From NCBI RefSeq assembly GCF_008065375.1, contig NZ_VJYI01000006.1, positions 512,222 through 576,221 on the forward strand: 64,000 bases of DNA, written 5' to 3'. This stretch comes from Nonomuraea sp. SYSU D8015. GTDB lineage: Bacteria; Actinomycetota; Actinomycetes; Streptosporangiales; Streptosporangiaceae. A model generated the notes under the pieces. It had not been told where the DNA came from and searched no databases. It worked only from the letters and a program-made list of their open reading frames with translations. This document shows, piece after piece, positions 51,444 through 58,702 of this stretch (within the stretch, counting starts at the first letter, position 1; the number at the start of each line of letters is the position of its first letter). The translations under genes were made by a program, and so were the position numbers.

Positions 51444-51662
51444 TCGGGTCGCCGCTGACAAGGATTTCGAGCTGATCGTCGTCGCCGGGGCCGGGCACCG
51501 ACTCATCGGCTTTCTGCACTACTTCCGCAAGCGCGCCTGGACTTCCTGATAGGCGAGCCGATGGGCACGCAGCCGCCCGCCTCCCCCAATCCCCCTTACT
51601 CATCGACCCCGAATCGCTCGGCGACGTGTTCGCCTGAGCGCGACACCGAAAGACAAGGAACC
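51444..51662 (+). pseudogene. Possible C-terminal remnant of an S9-type peptidase
   Basis: The stretch ADKDFELIVVAGAGHRLIGF followed by LHYFRKR, then after a one-base shift RLDFLIGEPMGTQPP, resembles the His-containing C terminus of prolyl-oligopeptidase-like proteins (FELLVVPGAGHG...RRWDFFVRHLLG). It has no start and is frame-broken. It occupies the space between the two hydrolase genes. Confidence 0.3.
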
Positions 51663-52904
51663 ATGAAAACCTCATCACCATCAGCGATCACGCAGGCCAA
51701 GGTTCTGCGGCGAGTGGCGGTCACGGCGCTGGCGGCAGCGCTGCTGGCCGGGGCGGCTGTGTCCGCACCCGGGGTGGCCGCCGCGGACAGCAGCGCTACC
51801 GCACCGAAAGCCGCTGCCGGGCAGGATCGCCCGGAGCTGCAGAAGGCCACGCAGGCGTTCGTCGATGCCGGCTTCCTCGGGGTGCAGGTGCGCGTGCACG
51901 ATGAGCGGGGAGGGTGGGTCGGCAACGCGGGGGTACGCAAGCTGGGCACGACCGCGAAGCCGCCGACGAACGGGTCGTTCTGGGCGGGCAGCATCATCAA
52001 GCCCGTCACCGCGACCGTGGTGCTCCAGCTGGTGGCCGAGGGCAAGATCGCCCTGGACGCCCCGGTGGCCGGCTACCTGCCCGAGTTCGGGCTGGACGAG
52101 CGCATCACCGTGCGGATGCTGCTGCAGCACACCAGCGGCCTGTTCAACTACACCGGCGACTTCGACCCCAACGGGGCGTACGTGCCAGGGATCCCCGCCG
52201 CAGGCAAGGAATGGCTGGACAACCGGTTCCGCAGCTACCGGCCCGAGGAACTGGCCCGGCTGGCGTTGGCCAAGCCGGCACGGTTCGAGCCGGGGACGAA
52301 CCAGATGTACGCCAACACCAACTACACGCTGGCCTTGCTGCTGATCGAGAAGGTCACCGGCCGCCCGTACGCTGAGGAGCTGCAGCGGCGGATCATGCGG
52401 CCGCTCCGGCTGCGGGGCACCATGGTGGCGGGCAACAGGACGCAGCTCCCCGGGCCGCACGCCCACGGCTACTACCGGTATGAGGAGGATGGCCTGAAGA
52501 AGGTGGTCGACGTCTCGCGCCAGAACCTCTCCCTGCTGGCCGGCGCCGGTGACCTGATCTCCACCACCCAGGATCTCCACACGTTCTTCTCCGCGCTGAA
52601 CGGCGGCAAGCTCCTGCCGGCCAACCTGCTGGCCGAGATGCGCAAGCCGCACCCGAAGATGGGCTATGGCCTCGGGCTGTTCGTACAGGACCTGGGCCCG
52701 AACTGCGGCACCGTCTACCAGCACAACGGCAGCCCCCCGCACGGCTACGGGGCGTTCATGTACAGCTCACCTGACGGCAAGACGACCCTGACCGCCTCGG
52801 TGACCTGGGTGGACGAGGCCACAAGGGGCCCGGCAAAGGACTACCAGAAGCTGGTGGACAGGCTCGTCAAGGAGGTGTTCTGCGGCGGCCAGACCGCGGA
52901 CTGA
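51663..52904 (+). CDS. Secreted serine hydrolase, class C beta-lactamase/DD-peptidase family
   Basis: 413 residues. Sec signal peptide (about 1-42): basic MKTSSPSAITQAKVLRRVAV, hydrophobic core, cleavage near GVAAADS. S12 family motifs: S-I-I-K in WAGSIIKPVTATV, Y-A-N in YANTNYTLALLL, H-N-G in YQHNGSPPHGYG. Likely acts outside the cell on a D-amino peptide, lactam or ester. About two-thirds identical by eye to the catalytic half of the upstream hydrolase, including LDAPVAGYLPEFGLDERITV, so the two are tandem duplicates. Confidence 0.93.
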   Translation: MKTSSPSAITQAKVLRRVAVTALAAALLAGAAVSAPGVAAADSSATAPKAAAGQDRPELQKATQAFVDAGFLGVQVRVHDERGGWVGNAGVRKLGTTAKPPTNGSFWAGSIIKPVTATVVLQLVAEGKIALDAPVAGYLPEFGLDERITVRMLLQHTSGLFNYTGDFDPNGAYVPGIPAAGKEWLDNRFRSYRPEELARLALAKPARFEPGTNQMYANTNYTLALLLIEKVTGRPYAEELQRRIMRPLRLRGTMVAGNRTQLPGPHAHGYYRYEEDGLKKVVDVSRQNLSLLAGAGDLISTTQDLHTFFSALNGGKLLPANLLAEMRKPHPKMGYGLGLFVQDLGPNCGTVYQHNGSPPHGYGAFMYSSPDGKTTLTASVTWVDEATRGPAKDYQKLVDRLVKEVFCGGQTAD

Positions 52905-53276
52905 CCAGGCCGAGCCGGCTCACCCGACGGGTTCGACCACCGCGGACCGGTACGCCGATGGGCGGACTCCTTGCGGTCGTGCACCAGGTAGAGCCTCAAC
53001 AGGGCCGCGCAGAGCTCGCCGAGCTCCGCGCGGCCGGTCCACAGGCGAGGAGCTCCGCCCGCATCACCGCCGAACACGACCCCCGCTCGGCACCGCCGAC
53101 ACAGCAACTGACCAGACCACCCAGCCCCTGATGTTGGCCCGACCGGCATCGCCAGCTCTGCCGAACACTCAGGCCCACCTTCGACTCAACGTGCCTTACG
53201 TGCATGACAAGATCATCGATCTCTGGCCTGCGGGAAGGCGCCAGGAATCCACGATAACCATCGGTTGGGAGGGGAC
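52905..53276. other. Intergenic region inside the transposon
   Basis: 372 bp with no supported gene. Around 53185-53232 a plus-strand frame reads LRLNVPYVHDKIIDLWPAGR, closely matching VNLAYVKEEIIVL-x-PAGR at about 61910-61960, so both are probably fragments of the same transposon-related sequence. Confidence 0.4.
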
Positions 53277-53310
53277 ACTGCCCCTTTATCTCGTACTTGG
53301 TCTGGCCCCC
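53277..53310 (-). repeat. Right terminal inverted repeat of the 5.8-kb transposon
   Basis: 34 bp matching the left repeat at 31 positions; TATTC follows at 53311-53315. Confidence 0.85.
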
Positions 53311-53315
53311 TATTC

Positions 53316-53597
53316 CGGGCGATTCTGCCGACGTGCTCGCCCAGGACGCTGTCTGCCTGCTGGACATCCCCGCCCACAAGACCGGAACACCGCCCGCCCC
53401 GAGGCCTACCCCACGACCGTCACCCTCAACGGGCAACGTAAGCTCGTCTTGACGCCTCGGGACTGGACATGGCAACCAGCGTGGTGAACAGCTCAAGATC
53501 TTGTCGAACCCATTGGCTGGACGACGCACCCGATCCGGCACCGCCAAACAGACCATGCCGCGCACCGGCCTAGCGTCGGGGGCGGCTTCATCGCTCG
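53316..53597. other. Non-coding DNA between inner transposon and pentapeptide gene
   Basis: 282 bp; no gene or clear signal seen. Confidence 0.4.
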
Positions 53598-54632
53598 TCA
53601 GAACCGAGTGGTTTTGTCCGTGACGGCAACCCGGCGGATCTGATCAGGCGTCATCCCTCTGACGCCTCTCAAGTCCGCGCCTTTCAGGTCCGTCCCGCTC
53701 AGGTTCGCCCCGCTCAGGTTCGTCTCGCTCAGGTCTGCCCCGCTCAGGTTCGCCCCGCTCAGGTCTGCCCAGCTCAGGTTCGCCTTGCTGAGGTTCGCCT
53801 TGCTGAGGTTCGCGTCGATCAGGGTCGCCTGAACCAGGTTCGCTCTGCTCAGGTCAGCCAAGCGAAGATCCGATCCAATGAGATTTGAATGGTCCAGGCT
53901 TGCACCGGGAGCGCGGATCTCACCGAGGTCGGCATTAAGGGGCAGATAGTACGGTTCAGCGGTTCCACGGCCGATGACGGTCAAGGCGGCCTGGATGTCA
54001 GTGGCCGGCTTCGCCGGCGGCTTGACCTCAGGATCGTGCTCGCGGACGAAGGCTGTCAGCACGTCATAGATGGTGTCGTGGTCGCGCGGGGAGTCTCGGG
54101 CCAGGCGTTCCAGCGCGTAGATCGCACCTAAGCGGACGTCGAGCCTGGATGAGCCCAGCTGCTCGATGTTCTTGATGTAGCGGTCGGTGATCTGCGCCTC
54201 GCGGGTTGCCTCCAGGGTCAGCGCGGTGTACATCAGGCCAAACGCGGTGAAGGCCACGCTCAGCACGACACCTGTTCCGCTGATCCATTGGGTGCGCGCC
54301 TGCTGGCGCTGGATCAGCAGTTCCTCGCGGTCCTTGACCGGTAGCGCGGCCAGCTCCGTCGCGGTGGGCGCCGGCACCCGCCTCGCCCGAGCCCGGTCCA
54401 TCGTCTGCCGGGTCAGTGCCCAGGCGGCGAGCAGGACGGTGATGATGACCGCCGGAGCACCTGAGGCGAGCTGCGGCCACACCGGTGGCTTCTCGTAGAA
54501 CTCGTGTTTCCGTGGGACCCATTCCGCCAGTAGCTGTCCTGAAACGTACGCCAGTAGGAGCACCACCAGCGTGACCGCTGTCGCCAGCCATGGCCGTCCT
54601 GCTCTCCGGGCCTTGAGCGGGTTCAGATTCAT
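53598..54632 (-). CDS. Membrane-anchored pentapeptide-repeat protein
   Basis: About 344 residues. Two or three membrane segments occupy residues about 10-150 (WLATAVTLVVLLLAYVSGQL; AVIITVLLAAWALT; SGTGVVLSVAFTAFGLMYTA). A helical region with RLGAIYALERLARDSPRDHD follows, a motif common in such proteins. The C-terminal part has about 18 pentapeptide repeats of A(D/N)LSx type, e.g. ANLSKANLSKANLSWADLSG, folding as a right-handed beta helix. Function unknown; the domain order is frequent in actinomycetes. GTGs at 54641/54656 are alternative starts. Confidence 0.9.
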   Translation of the reverse strand: MNLNPLKARRAGRPWLATAVTLVVLLLAYVSGQLLAEWVPRKHEFYEKPPVWPQLASGAPAVIITVLLAAWALTRQTMDRARARRVPAPTATELAALPVKDREELLIQRQQARTQWISGTGVVLSVAFTAFGLMYTALTLEATREAQITDRYIKNIEQLGSSRLDVRLGAIYALERLARDSPRDHDTIYDVLTAFVREHDPEVKPPAKPATDIQAALTVIGRGTAEPYYLPLNADLGEIRAPGASLDHSNLIGSDLRLADLSRANLVQATLIDANLSKANLSKANLSWADLSGANLSGADLSETNLSGANLSGTDLKGADLRGVRGMTPDQIRRVAVTDKTTRF

Positions 54633-55017
54633 GATCTTCACTGCGGTATTGCACACCGGCCTGGTAGCAGTCCGCCTACAAAACGCTGGTTTTGACCTTC
54701 GTCATAAGACGCCACCAGTTGTCCAGCCGTTTCCGCCTGAGGGGCTCTTCAGAGGGCGTTGTGCGAGTTGATGTCAACGCCGGTCGCCAGGTGGGATCCG
54801 ATACCGTGCCGCTGTGGCGAAAGACGCTCTGCGGCCGCTCGAGCAGCAAGCCTGGGCGGGGTTTCTGCTGGCTCATGACCAGCTCTGACGTACGCATTAG
54901 GCGGGGCTCGCTCGACCCCCGCCGCGCCGCCGACGCTCTCCGCGCGGCCGGCCCAGAGGCCGCTTCCGGGCGACCGTCATTGAAGCCGGTCAGCAGCTTG
55001 AAGGCCGGCCAGGTGCG
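54633..55017. other. Intergenic region with IS-like end and MarR remnant
   Basis: 385 bp. GGGCTCTTCAGAGGGCGTTG near 54740 resembles the end of the IS5-type element at about 45970. A short frame at 54814-54888 is described separately. No other gene is seen. Confidence 0.35.
54814..54888 (+). pseudogene. Possible N-terminal fragment of a MarR regulator
   Basis: GTG opens VAKDALRPLEQQAWAGFLLA followed by HDQL and a stop. The L-x-P-x-E-x-x-A-W-x-x-(Y/F)-L-x-x-H pattern is the first helix of actinomycete MarR proteins. The rest of such a gene is absent. Confidence 0.35.
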
Positions 55018-55803
55018 CTAATCGTGCGTGATGTCCGGGTTCTGGATCAGGGCGCGGAACCCGGTCAACAATGCCTTGAGGCCTACTTCGAACTCGTCGT
55101 CGCTGCTGACCTCCGCGAGGGCGTCGGCGTGCTGCACGATCAGGGGCAAGGCCGCGGCGTCTCGGGAGCGGTACAGCAGGCGCCGGTGACGGCTCTCTTC
55201 GGGATCTGACGAGTCCAGGCCGAGGTTAAAGTTCACCGAGCCGATGATGAAGGTGGCCAGCGACGATGCGGCGGCGTACGCGAGCCGGGGGCTGAAGCCG
55301 GCGCCGATGAACAGTTCGAGGGAGTATTGCACCCCGGCCAGCGAGTTGGGGCCGAGCCGCTCGGTCCCGCGAAGGAGCGAGGCCACGCCGGGGTGCCGGA
55401 GCAGGTGCTCACGGAACAGGCGTGCGGACCACGCCGCCTTCTCGGCCCAGTCCGTGTCGCCGGGCGGAACCGAGCTCACCACGCTGAGTGACCGGTCGAC
55501 CAGCAGGGTCACCAGTTCCTCGCGGTTGCGCACGTGGCGGTAGAGGGACGCCTGCGTGCAGCCGAGTCCCTCGGCGATGTTGCGCATCGTCAGCGCGGCC
55601 ACCCCGCGCGTGTCGAGCAGGGCCATGGCCGTGTCGAGGACGGCATCGAGGGTCAGTGATCTGCGCCGCCGCCGCCGCGCCGGTTCGTTCTCCCGGGCAA
55701 GCCACCAGGCCGCCGTGCCCGGCCTCGGTTCCGCCCGCTGGTTCTTCCGCGGGTCATGCGGCGGCAGCTCGCTGGCCATGCCTGTCGTTGTGGGTTCGCG
55801 CAC
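55018..55803 (-). CDS. TetR-family transcriptional regulator (TetR/ActR class)
   Basis: About 261 residues. Helix-turn-helix in GVAALTMRNIAEGLGCTQAS followed by LYRHVRNREELVTLLVDRS, preceded by a long basic/Pro N-terminal arm with ENEPARRRRRRSLTLDAVLD. The C-terminal domain is of the TetR_C type found with tetracycline-like repressors. GTG at 55803 lies exactly seven bases after TATCGT, a -10 box for a leaderless message; ATG at 55779 is an alternative. Divergent from the alcohol dehydrogenase with a palindrome between. Confidence 0.88.
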   Translation of the reverse strand: MREPTTTGMASELPPHDPRKNQRAEPRPGTAAWWLARENEPARRRRRRSLTLDAVLDTAMALLDTRGVAALTMRNIAEGLGCTQASLYRHVRNREELVTLLVDRSLSVVSSVPPGDTDWAEKAAWSARLFREHLLRHPGVASLLRGTERLGPNSLAGVQYSLELFIGAGFSPRLAYAAASSLATFIIGSVNFNLGLDSSDPEESRHRRLLYRSRDAAALPLIVQHADALAEVSSDDEFEVGLKALLTGFRALIQNPDITHD

Positions 55804-55837
55804 GGGACCACGATAAGGCGTAGGCGAACGCCGATCA

Positions 55838-55848
55838 CTTATCATAAG
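55838..55848. promoter_or_regulatory. Palindrome between tetR and alcohol dehydrogenase genes
   Basis: CTTATCATAAG is a perfect palindrome around one central base, 40 bp ahead of the dehydrogenase. A related half-site CGATAAG occurs at 55811-55817 near the TetR promoter. Confidence 0.5.
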
Positions 55849-55887
55849 CTAACAGCGTTCACATAGTGGCGAGTTGAAGGGATCATC

Positions 55888-56835
55888 ATGCGCGCAGTGC
55901 GTAACACCGACCAGGGCATCCTCGTGACCGAGATCGACGAACCGGTAGCGCCCGGCGTACGCCTCACCATCGCCTCGACGGGCATCTGCGGGACCGACGT
56001 GAACTTCGCGGCCGGCGGCGTTCAGGGCTACACCGTTCAGGGCTACACCTACGGCCACGAGTTCGCCGGCACCGCCGCCGACGGCCGGAGCTATGCCGTC
56101 GAACCCACGGTTTACTGCGGACAGTGCGACCAATGCCGCACCGGCCATGTCCAGCGGTGCACTGCCCCGGAGCACGGAACGCTCGGCATATTCCGAAACG
56201 GCGGCATGTGCGATGCCGTGACGGTCTCGGAGAACATGCTCGTCCCGCTTCCGGCCGGCCTGGACGTACGCGACGCCTGCCTCGTGGAGCCGGCGTCAGT
56301 GGCCTGGCACGGCGTCCGCAGGGCGGCGCTCACGCCGGGCGAGCGGGTGGCGGTCGTTGGCGGCGGCAGCATCGGGCTGCTGGCCGTGGCCGCGGCCCGG
56401 CAGCGCGGCCACGACGTTGATATCGAGGTGCGCCACAAGCACCAGAGGATGGCTGCGGAACGTCTCGAAGCCGGCCCAACCGAAGGCCTCTACGACGTCG
56501 TGATCGACGCCGCCGGCAGCGAGTCCGGTCTCGCCCGGTGCGCCGAGTTGGCCCGCCCCGGCGGTCGCATCGTGCTGCTGGGCGTCTACGTGCACACCGT
56601 TCCCATCCCGGGCGTCGCCAGCCTGGTCAAGGAACTCACCTACGTCAACTCCATCTCCTACAGCCGGCACGACGGCATCCGCGACACCGAACAGGCCGCA
56701 GCGTTGCTCGCCGGCAACCCTGCGATCGCGCAGACGGTGATCACCCACCGCTTCCCCCTCGACGATGCCCCAGAGGCCTTCCGCGTGGCCGGTGACCGGG
56801 CCTCCGGAGCCATCAAGGTCGTCCTCCACCCCTGA
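55888..56835 (+). CDS. Zinc-dependent alcohol dehydrogenase (MDR family)
   Basis: 315 residues. Catalytic zinc ligands CGTD (Cys) and YGHEFAG (His-Glu); structural zinc cysteines CGQCDQCRTGHVQRC; Rossmann motif VVGGGSIGLLAVAAARQ. It resembles threonine/sorbitol dehydrogenase-like enzymes but is about 25 residues short, partly in the coenzyme domain. VQGYTVQGYT before GHE is a 15-bp tandem duplication (56020-56049). Likely repressed by the divergent TetR. Confidence 0.88.
   Translation: MRAVRNTDQGILVTEIDEPVAPGVRLTIASTGICGTDVNFAAGGVQGYTVQGYTYGHEFAGTAADGRSYAVEPTVYCGQCDQCRTGHVQRCTAPEHGTLGIFRNGGMCDAVTVSENMLVPLPAGLDVRDACLVEPASVAWHGVRRAALTPGERVAVVGGGSIGLLAVAAARQRGHDVDIEVRHKHQRMAAERLEAGPTEGLYDVVIDAAGSESGLARCAELARPGGRIVLLGVYVHTVPIPGVASLVKELTYVNSISYSRHDGIRDTEQAAALLAGNPAIAQTVITHRFPLDDAPEAFRVAGDRASGAIKVVLHP
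56020..56049 (+). repeat. 15-bp tandem duplication in the alcohol dehydrogenase gene
   Basis: GTTCAGGGCTACACC occurs twice in direct succession, duplicating VQGYT in frame next to the catalytic zinc site. Confidence 0.9.
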
Positions 56836-56862
56836 CAGCCCTCTCCCCGTCGCCATCACCAG

Positions 56863-56920
56863 CTGTGGCCTGCGGCAACGCTCTACTCGGGACTCATGGC
56901 AACCGACCCGAGGCAAAGGC
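56863..56920 (+). repeat. Diverged right end of the miniature element
   Basis: CTGTGGCCTGCGGCAACGCT followed by CTACT is identical to the subterminal part of both 260-bp copies; the following terminal repeat has diverged (CGGGACTCATGGCAACCGAC). It is a solo end of a related element just after the dehydrogenase stop. Confidence 0.65.
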
Positions 56921-57014
56921 GGCACTGCGACCTCAAGAGGCACACGAAGATGCAGACGAGTATCCGACAGGCCCGGCACCTGCCAGGGACGGCACTGTGA
57001 TCGACTTCGAGGGG

Positions 57015-57416
57015 CAGGGGTGGTTTCGCGTCCTCCGAGCGGCGCCGCCAAGCCTCGTAGTCGTCCAGGTCGTCGGGGTCAGCCTCGTTCCAGTTGGTGC
57101 TGCGCGCCCACAGAAACGAGAAGAACAGCCGGTAGTCCTTGGCCTACGCCAGCCGCGAGCCGATCGCCAGGCGGGAGAAGCGGGACCGGCGGAAGAAGGC
57201 GGCCAGCCGAGGATCGATCCTGCCGTGCGGGTCGATCAGGATCGGCGTCCGGCTCTCGATGCTCAACCGGCGCTCGCGCGCGTCGATGTCCTGCCACTCA
57301 TCCAGCAGCGGCAGGAACCCACGCGGGATCACGGCACCGCGAGAGGTCCAGTACAGATCCCACTGACCGCGGTACTCGTCGGAGACAGCCTCAGACGAGG
57401 CATCCACAGGAGCCAC
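57015..57416 (-). pseudogene. N-terminal fragment of a tyrosine recombinase with an amber codon
   Basis: ATG at 57416 opens MAPVDASSEAVSDEYRGQWD, then LYWTSRGAVIPRGFLPLLDE and FFRRSRFSRLAIGSRLA. A TAG at 57146-57144 (probably from TAC) interrupts. The same frame then reads AKDYRLFFSFLWARSTNWNE followed by ADPDDLDDYEAWRRR, a SAM-like core-binding domain. Everything C-terminal is missing. It could be the N-terminal counterpart of the recombinase whose C-terminal half is at 43622-43957. Confidence 0.6.
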
Positions 57417-57469
57417 TCAGGCACCGTAGACTCCATCCTTCGCAACACGCATAGACCTTCCGGGGAAAC

Positions 57470-57598
57470 GCTGCCGCCCGGATCCAGTCCGCCGCGGCCA
57501 AGAACCCCGACAGCGACACCGCCGAAGACGACTTCGACCGCCGGGCCCAATCAGCCGCGGACAAGAACGAGGCCCGCGACGACAACGACAACCGCTGA
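57470..57598 (+). pseudogene. C-terminal fragment of a hypothetical hydrophilic protein
   Basis: Frame reads ARIQSAAAKNPDSDTAEDDF then DRRAQSAADKNEARDDNDNR and a stop. Two related RxQSAA(A/D)KN units suggest a repeat-containing helical tail. No start is present. Origin unknown. Confidence 0.3.
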
Positions 57599-57650
57599 AC
57601 GGCCGGCCTCAGCGCCACCGTCTTCGTGAGGGCGCCGGACCCCATCGCGG

Positions 57651-57848
57651 TCAGTCCTGTTCGTCGTCTTCGGCCGTGGCATCGCGCAGCGGCCGCAGGT
57701 TCCCCGGCGTCTCCGGCCGGATGAACGGGTAACTGCCGTGGAAATTGATGTGCTCCCAGATCAACGGGGACAGTCGGGCCCGGATCTCCGGGCGGATCAC
57801 CGGGTTCCCGCCCGCCTGCAGAGAAGCTTTCACGGCGGCGTCAATATA
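57651..57848 (-). pseudogene. Tn3-family transposase, C-terminal fragment
   Basis: The frame reads YIDAAVKASLQAGGNPVIRP, then ARLSPLIWEHINFHGSYPFI and NLRPLRDATAEDDEQD, the C terminus of Tn3 TnpA (RLSPL-x-x-EHIN-x-x-G-x-Y-x-F...LRPLR). It is cut at its 5' side exactly where miniature element copy 2 starts (57849), so that element, or the recombination that placed it, disrupted the transposase gene. Confidence 0.75.
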
Positions 57849-58108
57849 GGCCCTCCGCCCGGGTCCGTGCAACGAGCCCCAAAGTAGAGCGTTGCCGCAG
57901 GCCACAGCGGGTGACGGCTGCGGTGCCCGGCCACGAGTTTCAGTCCGGGCGTTCGGGGATGAGTCCGGCGCTCGCCACCGCGATAACGACGGCGGAGACG
58001 TTTCCGCAGGCCGCGTTGCTCGCTAACAGCTTTATGTCAAGCCGTCCGGGAGCCCTCAGTTACTCACAGCTACTTTGCGTCGGGTGACACGGACCCGAGT
58101 GCCGGGCC
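57849..58108 (-). mobile_element. Tn3-type miniature inverted-repeat element, copy 2 (260 bp, inverted)
   Basis: Inverse of copy 1 with 257 of 260 identical bases. Its outer end reads GGCCCGGCACTCGGGTCCGT on the minus strand and is flanked by ACCGT (58109-58113); its inner end abuts the truncated Tn3 transposase. Confidence 0.85.
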
Positions 58109-58363
58109 ACCGTGGCCTGCCCCATTTCTCGTGGTAGCTGGTGGATAGTGGTCAGTTGGATGGCCAGAGCGAAGTGATCTGGGGTGCCGTCGAAGCCGGT
58201 CAGCCAGGTCCGCGCCGAACTCCAAGCCGTGTTTGTGGGCTACGTGGCTTGCGGTGACGGGGCCCTGTCGAGCCCCTGTCGAGCCCTGTCGCGCCACCCT
58301 GAATGGTTCAACTTTATGCCGTGCTCGTCGCAATAGTGTGTGGCGCACAGTATCGTGTGGCAT
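58109..58363. other. Region between composite transposon and PadR gene
   Basis: 255 bp with no supported gene. CCTGTCGAGCC occurs in direct copies near 58267-58290. TATCGT at 58351-58356 is a likely -10 box for the PadR gene, with the start at or next to GTG 58364. Confidence 0.45.
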
Positions 58364-58702
58364 GTGCACGATGACGATGAGCTGCTTGCCACCCATCTCC
58401 AGGAGCTGCGGCGGGGCACCGTCGTCCTGGCCTGCCTGCTCATGCTCGACCGCCCCGACTACGGCTACGCGCTGCTCGACCGCCTCACCCGGGCGGGCCT
58501 CGCCGTCGACGCCAACACCCTCTACCCCCTCCTGCGCCGCCTGGAGAAACAGGGTCTGGTGACCAGCGACTGGAACACCGAGGAATCCCGGCCGCGCAAG
58601 TTCTACCGCACCAGCGACAGGGGCGCCGCGCTCGCCGCCGCGCTCAGTCGCGACTGGGACGAGCTCGACACCGTACTCCGCTCCCTGAAAGGCGCGTCAT
58701 GA
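58364..58702 (+). CDS. PadR-family transcriptional regulator
   Basis: About 112 residues. Winged helix: LATHLQELRRGTVVLACLLM, DRPDYGYALLDRLTRAGLAV and DANTLYPLLRRLEKQGLVTS, then a short C-terminal helix. GTG at 58364 gives a typical N terminus (DDDELLATHLQELRRG) and coincides with a predicted leaderless start. Its stop overlaps the next gene (ATGA), so it likely regulates the membrane protein downstream. Confidence 0.9.
   Translation: MHDDDELLATHLQELRRGTVVLACLLMLDRPDYGYALLDRLTRAGLAVDANTLYPLLRRLEKQGLVTSDWNTEESRPRKFYRTSDRGAALAAALSRDWDELDTVLRSLKGAS

Larger units (their letters stand above)
47553..53310. mobile_element. 5,758-bp non-autonomous transposon with 34-bp inverted repeats
   Basis: The left end (47553-47586) starts GGGGGGCAGACCAAGTACGG and ends AAAGGGGCAGT. 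The right end (53277-53310), read inward, starts GGGGGCCAGACCAAGTACGA and ends AAAGGGGCAGT. They match at 31 of 34 positions. TATTC stands directly outside both ends (47548-47552 and 53311-53315). Size of repeats and 5-bp duplication fit the Tn3 family. Cargo: LysR regulator, broken SDR, two serine hydrolases. No transposase or resolvase gene is inside, so it must be mobilised in trans. Confidence 0.85.
47254..58113. mobile_element. TIME-type composite transposon (10,850 bp) with 5-bp target duplication
   Basis: Two inverted 260-bp miniature elements bound 47259-58108. The outer flanks carry the same 5 bp, ACCGT, at 47254-47258 and 58109-58113, in direct orientation, the target duplication expected from Tn3-family transposition of the whole unit. 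The inner flanks (CGTAT at 47519; ATATA at 57844) do not match each other or ACCGT, so neither copy shows a duplication of its own. Contents: an inner 5.8-kb transposon, a pentapeptide-repeat protein, TetR, alcohol dehydrogenase and recombinase/transposase debris. No complete transposase lies inside. Confidence 0.75.

Noticed and set aside
49977..52904. Calling the two hydrolases antibiotic-resistance beta-lactamases
   Set aside because: Motifs fit the broad S12 family, which includes esterases and peptidases; nothing in the sequence fixes the substrate.
57960..58088. 42-codon frame inside the miniature element (MSPALATAITTAETF...), considered as a possible precursor peptide
   Set aside because: No ribosome-binding site, present in both element copies but altered by the few differences between them, and no maturation genes nearby.
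47254..58113. Explaining the two inverted 260-bp copies by an inversion between two separately inserted elements
   Set aside because: After such an inversion the inner flanks should be the reverse complements of the outer flanks of the partner copy; CGTAT and ATATA do not fit ACCGT.
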